This document shows positions 48,282 through 58,263 of a stretch of DNA of 64,000 bases, in pieces. This stretch comes from Chryseobacterium wanjuense (GTDB lineage Bacteria > Bacteroidota > Bacteroidia > Flavobacteriales > Weeksellaceae), in the NCBI RefSeq assembly GCF_900111495.1, contig NZ_FOIU01000001.1:558001-622000 (forward strand). Direction: 5' to 3'. The number at the start of each line of letters is the position of its first letter. The first letter of the stretch is position 1. The notes beneath the pieces are model-generated. The model worked only from the letters and a program-made list of their open reading frames with translations. It searched no databases and was not told the DNA's origin. The position numbers were made by a program, and so were the translations under genes.

Positions 48282-51200
48282 TTATTTCAAAAGTACCATT
48301 TTTTCTACAGCTGTAGCACTTCCTTTGCATTTTTCTTGATTTTGACTTTTTGCAAATATCTTAAAAATATACGTACCTTTTGCAACTGTAGCTCCAAAAT
48401 CGTCTCTTCCGTCCCATTCAATTGCCTGACGTGGCGTTCTAAAGCCCTGTAAGAACGGTTCTGCAACCACTGGCTGAGATAAAGTTCTTACCAATTTTCC
48501 TGTTATCGTATAAATCTGAACATTCACATCAAGGATATCATCGCAATTGTGCTCAAACTGAATATACGTTTTATTCGTAAACGGATTCGGCCAGTTCAAT
48601 GGTCTGTTGATCACCAAATGCTGATCGGCCTGATCCTTAACTTCAAAGTTTAACGTAGCAGTTGTCGAATTATTGTTTATATCCCAAACTTTAAATGTTA
48701 ATTGATGCTGTCCCACTGCAAGATTCCTGAACGGATAGGTTACATTTCCTTTCTGGTAGTCTGCCAGACTCGGGCTTAAACATCCGTTTCCTTCTCCTGA
48801 AGCATAGAAATCATTCAATACGATGGTATTAATAATTTGACCGTCCAAATATACTGTAATATCGTGACCAATACCAGAACCTGTTGAATTTATTCCTGTA
48901 TCATCTGTAAGACATGCCAGTAGCATCGGATTTTGGTCTGTAATACCGCCGTCTGCGAAGTTGGTGTTGTTCATGTACAATTTTACTTTTGGCGGCTCAT
49001 TATCGTTGATTCCGTTCGGATTGATATCTCCCACCTGTACTGCCTGATTGTTGAATACATCAGAAACTTTATTATCTGCATATCCTAAAATTCTACCTGT
49101 CCCAACCGCATAGTTGATATCTTTAGGAACATAGAATTCTACGGTGAAAACTCCGTTTACGGCAGTTCCTGAAGCTTTTACGATCGCACTTCCTTCTTCG
49201 GTATATTGAAGGATAGGTGTAAGGTTTCCATCATTATTTAAAGTGCTTTTATTTAATCTTTTATCAAAAATATTAATAACAACCCTTCCGTTGAAAGAAG
49301 TGTTAATGGTACCGTCCGGTTTGTTGATGTGTCCTTTTATTTTCACAAAATCCAACGCTCTGATGAGTCCCGGAACCGGAGTTTCAATGGCATCGATATT
49401 TAATAATCGTTTAGGTCTGCTCAGTTTCATGGCTGGATCTCCCAGGAAATTTACCTTTAAGTGATCTGTAGCAGCACCTTTTTGCTTTTTAGCATTTAAA
49501 TGTGCATATCCTAACGTATCAAAATCATCACTTGTCAGTTTAAAAATATTCTGAGTATAAAGGTTGGTAAAATCAATACCATACCCAACATCAATCGCAC
49601 GGCTTGAAGTAATCATGGAAGCAGGACCTCCTTGTTTTAGTTTAAGGAACTGTTCCCCTGCAGAAGACGTATCCGGCTCATCCCAAAGCGTAAATTCACA
49701 AGTAATTGTCGATACAAACGGGAATCTGCTGTATACGTTGGAAAAGTTATTAGAATTTTGAATTTCATCTAATGTTAAAACCCTTTCCTGAGACCATCCG
49801 TTGATCCCTCCATGTCCGAAATAGAAAAGATATAAGCTGTTTCCGATGTCATTGGAAATGGCCTGGTTTACCTGAGGATATCTTTGTCCGCCGGCTGTAC
49901 TTACTGCCTGAAAAGCATCTAAATAAAGCTTTCTTACATTATATTCTTTAAGATTTGTTGATGGTTGTTCAAAGGTTGTCACCAAAGAATTGTTCATTAC
50001 CGTATGGAAAGGAGTACCACCGTCATTATCATCATCCACTACAAAATCCAGTTTCATTCTCCATTCTCCGAAAGGGGTAGACTGCCCGGATAGATTATTG
50101 TAATACGCCAAAGTTTTATCCATCATATTACCTGCTTCCGTAACGTTTGCCGCAGGAATTCTACCCACCGGAAGATCAGGAAGGTTATTGGTGATGAATT
50201 CGTTGGTCTGAGGTTTTGTCATTACAATATAATCATCGGTAACGAAAGACCTGATAACGTCCATAGATTCTTCACTCTGATAGCTGGAAACTACATTGGT
50301 ATTATTAGGAATTCTGTTTTTATAATCGTAAGAGGTATCTCCTAAAATGAAAACATATTTTAAGGTACCAAGCGGCGTATTCAGTTTAGTTACGAAATCT
50401 CTGATTGCTGTAAGATCCCTGCTTCCGCTGCCAAATTCATTGTAAATTTTATCAGTATCTATAATCTGTACATTAAAGTTGCTTTTGGTCTGGTGATAAG
50501 ACGCCAGCCTCTGAGCCTGTCCCATCATTTCCGGAGTGGTAATGATAAGATAATCTACATTCTGTAATCCTGAAAGATTCTGATTGTTTATTCTTCCTAC
50601 AAACTGAGGACTAAAAGCTGCATCTGCTTTAAACGCTACAAATTCATTATTAAAATTAAGATCAGAAGCGGTATAGGCAAAATTAAACGTTGTATTTCCT
50701 GCAGCTTTGTTTACCCTTCTGTTCACATTGGTAATATCTGTAACGTCCCAAACTTGTTCCGCTGTAGAAGCATTAGACAAACTAAAACCATAGGTCGTAT
50801 TGCTCCCGCTTACCAAAGAGAAATCTCTGAAATTCATCTGGCTACCGTTAAAATTCAGATTGTCCTTGTACTGTACTTCCAGGTAATCTACGTAGAAAGT
50901 TCCGTTAGGATTTACAGAAATATCCGGTTTTAGATTAAAAGTAATTTGAGTTCCGCTCAGACCTGTGATCGTTCCTGAATATCTTGCCGGGTAGAAATCG
51001 TTGGTTCCGCTTGAATTCACAGGCGGTATCGCTACCGTGAAAGGATTCAGGTTGTTAATATTGAATGCAATGCTGTTTTGCTGAGATTTATAACCAATTA
51101 CTTGAGCTCTGTATCGGATCACATCTCCGCCCTGAATGGCAGAAGCAGTAGTGAAAGTCACAGGTTTATCCGTAGTAAAAGGAGTGTCTTCCACCCAGAT

Positions 51201-52178
51201 TCTTCCTACTTTCATCAGGTTTTTCTGGTCATTATTGATAACCTGATAATTGTCAAATCTTGTAATTAAAGGTGTTGTCGGCAGGTTCACATCCACAGGC
51301 TGGATCCTTTTTCCCGGACCTTTATCAAAATTAATATAGTAATATGAAAAATCTTCGTAGATATTTTTTAAGTTTTCACTTCTGTCACTTCTGGTATCGA
51401 CTCTCTTGTAGCCGTTTCCGTTGGATGTATTGTAAAGATTGTACCCGTTCGGTCCCTGAGCGTAAAACAAGGCGTAATCATTGTCATTCCAGACACCGTC
51501 ATCTTCACCCACTACTTGGATGGCATTTTCCTGAAGGGCACTGTATTTCACATCCTGGTTGTATTCCGGAAGCATAATTCCTCCATTACCATAGATTCTG
51601 AAATTTTTAGGATTTACAGAAGAAGGATTGATTCCGTTGTCCTGCAAAAACTGTTTTGTAATTTTAAAAACACCGGATTTGTCAACTTTTATTTTATAAA
51701 AACCGCCTGTTGATAAAGGATTTCCGGTCGTTCCTACTTTTAAGGTACTTCCGATATTGTTTGAAGCATTGGTCTCCGAAATTTCGAATGAAGACAATCT
51801 CTGAACAGATCCTTTTACATTTTTAAATAAAGCAACATTAATACTTGCATATCTTTCTCCATCGAGATAATAGTAAGCAACATCTTTTATTTCGTAGTCG
51901 GGCAGAAGACCTTTGCTTAGCTCGAATAAGTCTCTGCTGGAAACATTTTCCCAGACAGGATTAGAAACTTTTAATTGCTTTTCGCCAATTTTTTGTTTGA
52001 TTGTTATAAAAATGTTATTTTGGCTGAATGAAAATCCCTGATTTTTAAAGTTTGGGAGATTTATTTTTGTATCACCAAAGTCTTGAATTTTAGAACCATC
52101 CCAGTCGATGTTTATTCTTTGAGCCCAAACTGTTGATACAAAGCCAATTAGGAATAAAAGCAGTATTTTTTGTTTCAT
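48282..52178 (-). CDS. porU: Type IX secretion system sortase PorU
   Basis: PorU is the C25-family cysteine peptidase that removes the C-terminal sorting domain of type IX cargo at the cell surface. The 1298-residue protein has a signal peptide (ILLLFLIGFVSTVWAQ), an N-terminal beta-rich region, and a gingipain-like domain with the catalytic His in LYLFYFGHGGINGWSQ and Cys in FVSTITCEFTLWDEPD. Immunoglobulin-like domains follow, and a C-terminal FlgD/sorting-like segment (NRPLNWPNPFTNKTYIQFEH) closes it. It forms an operon with porV and is divergent from gldJ. Confidence 0.95.
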   Translation of the reverse strand: MKQKILLLFLIGFVSTVWAQRINIDWDGSKIQDFGDTKINLPNFKNQGFSFSQNNIFITIKQKIGEKQLKVSNPVWENVSSRDLFELSKGLLPDYEIKDVAYYYLDGERYASINVALFKNVKGSVQRLSSFEISETNASNNIGSTLKVGTTGNPLSTGGFYKIKVDKSGVFKITKQFLQDNGINPSSVNPKNFRIYGNGGIMLPEYNQDVKYSALQENAIQVVGEDDGVWNDNDYALFYAQGPNGYNLYNTSNGNGYKRVDTRSDRSENLKNIYEDFSYYYINFDKGPGKRIQPVDVNLPTTPLITRFDNYQVINNDQKNLMKVGRIWVEDTPFTTDKPVTFTTASAIQGGDVIRYRAQVIGYKSQQNSIAFNINNLNPFTVAIPPVNSSGTNDFYPARYSGTITGLSGTQITFNLKPDISVNPNGTFYVDYLEVQYKDNLNFNGSQMNFRDFSLVSGSNTTYGFSLSNASTAEQVWDVTDITNVNRRVNKAAGNTTFNFAYTASDLNFNNEFVAFKADAAFSPQFVGRINNQNLSGLQNVDYLIITTPEMMGQAQRLASYHQTKSNFNVQIIDTDKIYNEFGSGSRDLTAIRDFVTKLNTPLGTLKYVFILGDTSYDYKNRIPNNTNVVSSYQSEESMDVIRSFVTDDYIVMTKPQTNEFITNNLPDLPVGRIPAANVTEAGNMMDKTLAYYNNLSGQSTPFGEWRMKLDFVVDDDNDGGTPFHTVMNNSLVTTFEQPSTNLKEYNVRKLYLDAFQAVSTAGGQRYPQVNQAISNDIGNSLYLFYFGHGGINGWSQERVLTLDEIQNSNNFSNVYSRFPFVSTITCEFTLWDEPDTSSAGEQFLKLKQGGPASMITSSRAIDVGYGIDFTNLYTQNIFKLTSDDFDTLGYAHLNAKKQKGAATDHLKVNFLGDPAMKLSRPKRLLNIDAIETPVPGLIRALDFVKIKGHINKPDGTINTSFNGRVVINIFDKRLNKSTLNNDGNLTPILQYTEEGSAIVKASGTAVNGVFTVEFYVPKDINYAVGTGRILGYADNKVSDVFNNQAVQVGDINPNGINDNEPPKVKLYMNNTNFADGGITDQNPMLLACLTDDTGINSTGSGIGHDITVYLDGQIINTIVLNDFYASGEGNGCLSPSLADYQKGNVTYPFRNLAVGQHQLTFKVWDINNNSTTATLNFEVKDQADQHLVINRPLNWPNPFTNKTYIQFEHNCDDILDVNVQIYTITGKLVRTLSQPVVAEPFLQGFRTPRQAIEWDGRDDFGATVAKGTYIFKIFAKSQNQEKCKGSATAVEKMVLLK

Positions 52179-52342
52179 GTTTACTTTTGAAATTTCTAAA
52201 TTACAAAATAAATGAAAATTTTATAATTAAATTATGATACAATAAAATTAATTTGTTAACGTTTTTCAAAAAAATCAACTCTTTACTTGATTTATTGAAT
52301 AATTTATTTTTTCTTTGTACTTTGAAAATATTTATATCGACT

Positions 52343-53944
52343 ATGAAAAAACTAAAGTTGTTTTCATTAATAGCATTAAGTTCTACACTTGCATTAACCA
52401 GTTGTGGTGGAGGTACTAGCAAAGGAGGCGGTACTAAAAAATTTGTCAGCAAAACGGGTTGGAAACCAAACGAAAAACAAGGTTGGTTTTTTGCAGGAAA
52501 GCAACAAAAGCAGAAAGGTTGGCCGGGAATGGTATATGTAGAAGGTGGAACTTTTACAATGGGATTAGTGAAAGATGATGTTATGCACGATTGGAATAAC
52601 TCGCCGCGCAGAATGCAGGTAAGTTCATTCTTTATCGGGGAAACAGAAATTACTAACTACGAATACCGTGAATACCTTACATGGTTGAAGTATGTATTTC
52701 CTCCAAGTGATCCTAGTTTTAAGGAAATCTACAACGGTGCGTTGCCAGATACCTTATTATGGGACAACAAACTATCCAGAAATGATTACAACGAGACGTA
52801 TTTCCGTTCTCCTGAATTCGATTACTATCCGGTAGTAGGTGTTTCTTGGACTCAGGCAAACAGATACTGCGAGTGGTTGACAGACAGAGCAAACGAAAAA
52901 GCTTTAATGCAAGCTGGTATTATTGCTAAAGATTTGTACATCAACGAATCGAACAATCAGGGTGGAACCGCATTCAACATGGATAAATTCAAGTCGAATG
53001 ATCCTGAAATGCAAGGATACATCAATGAAAAAAGAATGCAGCAAAAGAATGGTATTAAAACTACCAACCAAAGATTATTGGCTGCTAACAGAGCTCCTGC
53101 TGCTGCAATGGTTCAGAAATTCAGACTTCCTACAGAAGTTGAATGGGAATATGCAGCGTTGGGTATGGCTAAAAACAGAGAATACAACCAATACTTAGGT
53201 AAAAAACCTGAAATCCAGACATTGGTAGGAAAGAAAGGTAGAGACAAAGGAATGTACCTTGAAAACTTCAAAATGGGAACGGGTGATTACTCTGGTATTG
53301 CAGGCTGGAAAAACGACGGTTCTGCAAGAACTTCTGATGTAAGACAATATCCATCAAACGACATAGGAATCTATGGTATGTATGGAAACGTATCAGAATG
53401 GACTGCCGATATCTACAGACCTATTGTTGACGAAGATTTCAGTGACTTCAACTACTACAGAGGAAATATGCCTCAAGCTGTAGTAAGAAACGGTGACGGA
53501 ACTTATAAAATGGTAGATGAAAACAGCATTAAGTATGATACTTTGGATGACGGAAGATTAGTTTACAGAAACTTACCGGGTCAATTCGAAAGAGAAACTA
53601 TCGCTGACTACAGAAACTACAGAGATGGCGACAGAATGTCTTCTCTAGATTACAGAAGTACTTCTGATTCTGCTGATTCTAAAACGAATATGTATAACGG
53701 ACCTCAAAGAAGATTCATTGTAGATGCAAGCGGAAAAGTAATTCTTCAGAGAGATAGGAAGGAAAGAACTTCTGCTATGACTAATGATATCAGAGTAGTA
53801 AAAGGTGGTTCTTGGCAGGATACAGCATATTGGTTAGACCCAGGTCAAAGAAGATATAAAGACGAAAATAAAGCGTACGGATGGATCGGATTCCGTGTTG
53901 CTCAAGATGCGAAAGCAAGTGACAAAGGTAGAACAAGAAGATAA
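52343..53944 (+). CDS. gldJ: Gliding motility lipoprotein GldJ
   Basis: GldJ is an outer-membrane-associated lipoprotein required for gliding and stability of the type IX motor (GldK-N). The 533-residue protein has a lipoprotein signal with LSSTLALTSCGGG, a formylglycine-generating-enzyme-like fold (VYVEGGTFTMGLVKDD, EITNYEYREYLTWLK, KFRLPTEVEWEYAALGM) and an insertion between the two halves. The family is not expected to be enzymatically active. The ATG at 52343 (MKKLKLFSLIALSS) was chosen; the frame extends to 52253 only with a non-signal leader. murF follows after 63 bases, as in other Flavobacteriia. Confidence 0.95.
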   Translation: MKKLKLFSLIALSSTLALTSCGGGTSKGGGTKKFVSKTGWKPNEKQGWFFAGKQQKQKGWPGMVYVEGGTFTMGLVKDDVMHDWNNSPRRMQVSSFFIGETEITNYEYREYLTWLKYVFPPSDPSFKEIYNGALPDTLLWDNKLSRNDYNETYFRSPEFDYYPVVGVSWTQANRYCEWLTDRANEKALMQAGIIAKDLYINESNNQGGTAFNMDKFKSNDPEMQGYINEKRMQQKNGIKTTNQRLLAANRAPAAAMVQKFRLPTEVEWEYAALGMAKNREYNQYLGKKPEIQTLVGKKGRDKGMYLENFKMGTGDYSGIAGWKNDGSARTSDVRQYPSNDIGIYGMYGNVSEWTADIYRPIVDEDFSDFNYYRGNMPQAVVRNGDGTYKMVDENSIKYDTLDDGRLVYRNLPGQFERETIADYRNYRDGDRMSSLDYRSTSDSADSKTNMYNGPQRRFIVDASGKVILQRDRKERTSAMTNDIRVVKGGSWQDTAYWLDPGQRRYKDENKAYGWIGFRVAQDAKASDKGRTRR

Positions 53945-53964
53945 TATTTATCAAAATAATTTTC

Positions 53965-53998
53965 AAAAACCTTCCAGATTTCTGGAAGGTTTTTTTAT
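53965..53998 (+). terminator. Terminator between gldJ and murF
   Basis: AAAAACCTTCCAGA pairs perfectly with TCTGGAAGGTTTTT across a 2-base loop and is followed by T residues. Confidence 0.85.
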
Positions 53999-54007
53999 TT
54001 TTGAACT

Positions 54008-55279
54008 ATGAATATAGAACAGTTTTATCCTTTATTTTTAAAGTCCGGAAAGGTAACAATCGACAGCAGAAAAATCGGAAAAGATGATATTTTCTTCGCA
54101 TTTTCAGGAGAGAATTTCAATGCGGCAACATTAGCGGAAAAAGCCATAGATGAAGGTGCTTTGGCCGTGATTGTAGAACAGCAGGATTTTGAAAATACAG
54201 ATAAAAATATTTTCTATGTTCCCTCAACATTGGAGTTTTTGCAGGATCTGGCAGTTCGTCACAGAGAACAGTTGGATATTCCTATTATAGGATTAACGGG
54301 GAGTAACGGTAAAACAACGACGAAAGAAATCATTCATGCCGTTCTTTCAGAGAAATTCAATGTGCAGTATACTTTTGGAAACCTCAATAATCATATTGGA
54401 GTTCCCCTGACAATCCTTTCCATTAAGCCTGAACATGAGATGGCAGTGATCGAAATGGGAGCCAACCATCAAAAAGAAATCGAATTTCTTTCAAATATTG
54501 CTAAGCCAAATTACGGCTATATCACAAACTTTGGCAAGGCCCATCTGGAAGGTTTCGGTGGATTTGAAGGAGTAATTAAAGGTAAATCTGAGCTGTATGA
54601 TTACCTTAAAAATCATCAGCAAACGATTGTTGTTAATGAAAATGATCCTATTCAGGTTCAAAAAACAGAAAATTATTCACCTAAAATTACTTTTGGAAAG
54701 GAAAATTCAGACTATCAGTTCGAATTATTTTCGGAAGAACACTTTGTCGGATTACAATATAAAGGAATAAAAGCTGTTTCAAAGCTGACGGGAGAGTATA
54801 ATTTTACCAATCTTTGCGCTGCTGCAAGTTTAGGATTACATTTCGGAATTGATTTTGAACAAATAAAACATGCCATAGAAAATTATACCCCGACGAATAT
54901 GCGCTCTCAGGTAGTGAAAAAAGAGGGAAGAACTTTGGTTTTGGACACCTATAATGCCAATCCAAGCTCTATGACGGCTTCTTTACACAATTTTATCACC
55001 TTTGAAGGCTCGAAAACAATCGTCATTGGCGATATGCTCGAATTGGGAGAAGAAAGCGAAAAAGAGCATAAAAATATTCTGAAACTAGCTCAGGAATTAG
55101 GTTTTAACGAAATTATTACCGTCGGGAAAAACTTTAAACATGTAAATTCTTCAGCAAAAGCTTTTGAAAATACATTGGAATTAATAGAATATTTAAAACA
55201 GAATAAAATCTTATCAGAAAATATCCTATTAAAAGGTTCGAGGGGAATTGCCCTGGAAAGGTCGATCGACTTTATTTAG
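54008..55279 (+). CDS. murF: UDP-N-acetylmuramoyl-tripeptide--D-alanyl-D-alanine ligase
   Basis: MurF adds D-Ala-D-Ala to the UDP-MurNAc-tripeptide in the last cytoplasmic step of peptidoglycan precursor synthesis. The 423-residue protein has the Mur-ligase P-loop GLTGSNGKTTTKEIIHA near residue 95, the central NHIGVPLTILSIKPEHEMAV, and a C-terminal domain with VLDTYNANPSSMTASLHNF. Length is standard. It lies 63 bases after gldJ with a terminator between. Its 3' end overlaps the convergent NUDIX gene by 8 bases. Confidence 0.96.
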   Translation: MNIEQFYPLFLKSGKVTIDSRKIGKDDIFFAFSGENFNAATLAEKAIDEGALAVIVEQQDFENTDKNIFYVPSTLEFLQDLAVRHREQLDIPIIGLTGSNGKTTTKEIIHAVLSEKFNVQYTFGNLNNHIGVPLTILSIKPEHEMAVIEMGANHQKEIEFLSNIAKPNYGYITNFGKAHLEGFGGFEGVIKGKSELYDYLKNHQQTIVVNENDPIQVQKTENYSPKITFGKENSDYQFELFSEEHFVGLQYKGIKAVSKLTGEYNFTNLCAAASLGLHFGIDFEQIKHAIENYTPTNMRSQVVKKEGRTLVLDTYNANPSSMTASLHNFITFEGSKTIVIGDMLELGEESEKEHKNILKLAQELGFNEIITVGKNFKHVNSSAKAFENTLELIEYLKQNKILSENILLKGSRGIALERSIDFI

Positions 55280-55883
55280 CCTTCGTAGCCCAGAATTCTT
55301 CGATAATTAATTTAATATTTTTGAAAGTGCTTGGGAAAACTTCATCTTCAATCTGAGCGGTGTTTTTCCAGGCAACTTCAGTGATTCCTTCTTCAATCTG
55401 CGGTTTTGAAGTATCTTCACCATTGAAATTCATTTCAAACCAATGGGTGCATTTCAGGACTTTATCACCATTTCTTTCGACGTAAATGTGATAAGTGGTG
55501 TTGATAAATTGGACTAATTCTACGTCTTTCAGCCCGGTTTCCTCTTCAATTTCCCTTACAGCAGACTCTTCGCGGGATTCGCCTTTCTCCATTTTACCCT
55601 TCGGAAGATCCCATTTTCCTAATCTTTTAATGAATAGAATTTCACCTTCAGGATTATTGACAACCCCTCCCGCAGCTTCAATGATCCGAAATAATTTTTG
55701 GAATTCTGCCCAAATCTCATTAATATTTTCGCCAAAAACATTCAATTCCTTTACAGATGTATTTTCCAAAAGATCCAATGCGATCTCTAAGGTTGTGACG
55801 TCTTCATAGCCAAGCGTCTTTTCGAGGTTTTCAGATTGCTTAGACAGTAATAATTTTTTTTCGTTCACAAAAACTTTATACAT
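55272..55883 (-). CDS. NUDIX hydrolase
   Basis: This 203-residue protein is a NUDIX-family hydrolase that cleaves nucleoside diphosphates linked to other groups. The Nudix box reads GESREESAVREIEEETGL within GX5EX7REUXEEXGU near residue 115, preceded by AAGGVVNNPEGEILFIKRLG. An N-terminal region of about 70 residues (MYKVFVNEKKLLLSKQSENL) is specific to this group. The substrate is not evident. It is divergent from the SRPBCC gene and overlaps murF at the 3' end by 8 bases. Confidence 0.9.
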   Translation of the reverse strand: MYKVFVNEKKLLLSKQSENLEKTLGYEDVTTLEIALDLLENTSVKELNVFGENINEIWAEFQKLFRIIEAAGGVVNNPEGEILFIKRLGKWDLPKGKMEKGESREESAVREIEEETGLKDVELVQFINTTYHIYVERNGDKVLKCTHWFEMNFNGEDTSKPQIEEGITEVAWKNTAQIEDEVFPSTFKNIKLIIEEFWATKAK

Positions 55884-55919
55884 TTGTAATAATTAAGAAT
55901 TTAAATACAAAAATAAAAA

Positions 55920-56309
55920 ATGAATTTAGAAGGACGAAAGATTATTGTCAATAAATCATCTAAAGAGTTGGTAGAAATACTAAAATCTCCGGAAAACTAC
56001 AAAGATTTCATGCCGGATGGTCTTCAAAAGTTTGAAACGAGAGAAGATGGGTTTAAATTCGGGTTGCAGGGAATGCCGGAAATTGCTTTAAAAATTGATG
56101 AAGTGAATGATCAAAAAGCTGTTTTGAAGTCTGCAAGTTCAAGTTTAGATTTTTCATTAACGGCAACTTTGAATCCTCTTAACGAAAATCAGACGGAAGT
56201 ACAGATGTTCTTTGAAGGAAATTTCAATCCGTTTATCAAAATGATGGTGGAAAAACCTTTGCAAAACTTCATAAATACGCTTACAGATAAAATTGAAGCA
56301 TATAAATAA
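55920..56309 (+). CDS. SRPBCC-family small protein
   Basis: This 129-residue protein has the START/SRPBCC (Bet v 1-like) pattern: it starts with a helical and strand region (IIVNKSSKELVEILKSPENY), has TLNPLNENQTEVQMFFEGN in the sheet and a long C-terminal helix (KPLQNFINTLTDKIEAYK). Such proteins bind hydrophobic ligands in a deep cavity. In related genomes it sits beside a phosphoribosyltransferase or NUDIX gene; here it is divergent from the NUDIX hydrolase with a 36-base spacer. No activity is known. Confidence 0.8.
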   Translation: MNLEGRKIIVNKSSKELVEILKSPENYKDFMPDGLQKFETREDGFKFGLQGMPEIALKIDEVNDQKAVLKSASSSLDFSLTATLNPLNENQTEVQMFFEGNFNPFIKMMVEKPLQNFINTLTDKIEAYK

Positions 56310-56311
56310 GA

Positions 56312-56337
56312 AAGCCGCTTTTTAAGCGGTTTTTTTG
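56312..56337 (+). terminator. Terminator after the SRPBCC gene
   Basis: AAGCCGCTT and AAGCGGTTT pair around a TT loop, followed by a seven-base T-run, two bases past the stop codon. Confidence 0.85.
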
Positions 56338-56436
56338 TTGAAAATCTTTTTATTGAGCATAATTTACTGATAGTGTTGGTCTTATGGTTGAATTTTTAGT
56401 AACTTTATTAGACATTTATTACTAAAATTAACTGCT

Positions 56437-57210
56437 ATGAAAACCAAATTAATCTTTAAAAAAGCAGATTTTATACTTTTGCTTTTGGCATTATTTATCT
56501 CTGTAAATTTTTACGCACAGCAAAATAAAACGATCAAAAATATAGTGCTTGTTCATGGAGCTTTCGTCGATGGCTCCGGTTGGGAGGGGATTTATAAAAT
56601 TTTAGCCAAAAAAGGATATCACGTATCGGTTACCCAGCATACGCTTCTTTCTTTCGAGGAAGATGTGAAGGCGGTCAATAGAATTATCGATCAGCAGGAT
56701 GGCCCTTGTATACTCGTAGGACACAGCTATGGCGGCGCAATTATAACGATAGCCGGCAACAATCCGAAGGTTGCAGGGCTTGTGTATGTCGCTGCTCATG
56801 CTCCTGATGAAGGGGAGTCGGAGGCTGATAATGGGAAAATTTATCCGCCGGCTTATAAATCTTTAATAAAAGGACAGGACGGACTGGATTATATTAATCC
56901 TGAAAAATTTCCGGATGATTTTGCTGGTGGAGTAGCAAAGGAAAAGGCGAAATTTATGGCTGTATCTCAAACTCCGACGGCAGATGTTGCTTTTCATGCG
57001 ATTATTAAAAATCCGGCTTGGAAAGTAAAACCAAGTTGGTATGTTGTGGCAAAATCAGACAAAATTATCAATCCCGATTTGGAAAGAATGTATGCAAAAA
57101 GAGCAAAAAGTACTGCGATAGAAGTGGAAGGAGCGAGCCATTGTGTTTACATTAGCCATCCCAATGAAGTTTCCAATTTAATTATTTCAGCTTCAAATCT
57201 TAGTAAATAA
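56437..57210 (+). CDS. Exported alpha/beta hydrolase
   Basis: This 257-residue protein has an N-terminal signal peptide (FILLLLALFISVNFYAQ) and an alpha/beta hydrolase fold with VLVHGAFVDGSGWEGIYKIL near residue 38 and the nucleophile elbow ILVGHSYGGAIITIAG near residue 92, and the C-terminal His in EVEGASHCVYISHPNE. It is similar to the AB-hydrolase_7 type found in exported esterases. The substrate is unknown. It is convergent with anmK, 5 bases apart. Confidence 0.88.
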   Translation: MKTKLIFKKADFILLLLALFISVNFYAQQNKTIKNIVLVHGAFVDGSGWEGIYKILAKKGYHVSVTQHTLLSFEEDVKAVNRIIDQQDGPCILVGHSYGGAIITIAGNNPKVAGLVYVAAHAPDEGESEADNGKIYPPAYKSLIKGQDGLDYINPEKFPDDFAGGVAKEKAKFMAVSQTPTADVAFHAIIKNPAWKVKPSWYVVAKSDKIINPDLERMYAKRAKSTAIEVEGASHCVYISHPNEVSNLIISASNLSK

Positions 57211-57215
57211 GCAGA

Positions 57216-58259
57216 TTAAGCAATAACTCCGGAGCTGTGATCATGCGAACTTCCCGTTGCGGAAGAAAGAACATTTATTTCATTATTGAGTCTTAAAACG
57301 CCCATAAATGCAAAGATTAATGCTTCTTTGTATTCGATTATTTCATTTTCAGGAATGATGATTTGAGTGTTTGTCTTGGCTTTAATTTTTTCAATTAAAA
57401 ATTGATTGTAAGTTCCGCCACCTGTAAAAAGTACGTTCTTTAGCTGGTTTTCATTAAAAACTTTTGAAATTTGCTGAGCGGCGTGTTCAGTAAAAGTTGC
57501 CATTATATCAACGGTTTCGAGTGTTTCAAATAGTGGAAAAACTTTTTCGTTGCACCATTCGATTCCTAGAGATTTTGGATGAGATTGCTGATAAAAAGGT
57601 AAAGAATTTAATTGTAATAGCAAATCGTCATTAATTTTTCCTTTTCTGGCCAAATCCCCGTTTTCATCAAAATTTTTATTGAATTTTTGAACCAGTTTGT
57701 TCAAGACAATATTCACCGGAGCTATATCAAATGCAATTCTTGTGTCATTAATTTTCAAAGAAATATTAGAAAATCCACCTAAATTAAGGCATGCATCGTA
57801 TTGGGAAAATAACAGCTCATCTCCGATAGGCACAAGTGGAGCGCCGTTTCCGCCCATTAAAACGTCCTGGCAGCGAAAGTCATAAATAACGGGTAAGTCG
57901 GTTGCCAACTTAATAGCTCTTCCATCTCCGATCTGTAAAGTGAATTTTTTCTGTGGCTGATGAAAAACCGTATGTCCGTGAGAAGCAATAAGATCTATAT
58001 TCTCAATCTGATGTTTTTCAATGAAATTTTTAACTGATTTTCCTAAATAAAAACCATATTCTGAATGTAATTCTAACAATTCTGCTGCCGAAAAGTCGAT
58101 ACAGTTTCTAAGCTGATCTTCCCAATCTTTAGGATAAGGAACCGTTTCTGCTTTTACAATTTCAAAACTCCAGGAATCTTGCTTTTCAAATCTTGCAAAA
58201 CAAATATCCAGGCCGTCTAAGCTCGTTCCCGACATCAAACCGATCGCATGGAATTTCAT
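57216..58259 (-). CDS. anmK: Anhydro-N-acetylmuramic acid kinase
   Basis: AnmK phosphorylates and opens 1,6-anhydro-N-acetylmuramic acid, recycling cell-wall sugar from peptidoglycan. The 347-residue protein shows the family start HAIGLMSGTSLDGLDICFA, IDLIASHGHTVFHQPQKKFT near residue 88, and VLFTGGGTYNQFLIEKIK near residue 275. The start at 58259 (MKFHAIGLMSG) was chosen; the frame to 58340 has no family support. It is the third gene of the operon starting with the outer-membrane protein, only 4 bases behind lptC. Confidence 0.93.
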   Translation of the reverse strand: MKFHAIGLMSGTSLDGLDICFARFEKQDSWSFEIVKAETVPYPKDWEDQLRNCIDFSAAELLELHSEYGFYLGKSVKNFIEKHQIENIDLIASHGHTVFHQPQKKFTLQIGDGRAIKLATDLPVIYDFRCQDVLMGGNGAPLVPIGDELLFSQYDACLNLGGFSNISLKINDTRIAFDIAPVNIVLNKLVQKFNKNFDENGDLARKGKINDDLLLQLNSLPFYQQSHPKSLGIEWCNEKVFPLFETLETVDIMATFTEHAAQQISKVFNENQLKNVLFTGGGTYNQFLIEKIKAKTNTQIIIPENEIIEYKEALIFAFMGVLRLNNEINVLSSATGSSHDHSSGVIA

Positions 58260-58263
58260 AGAT

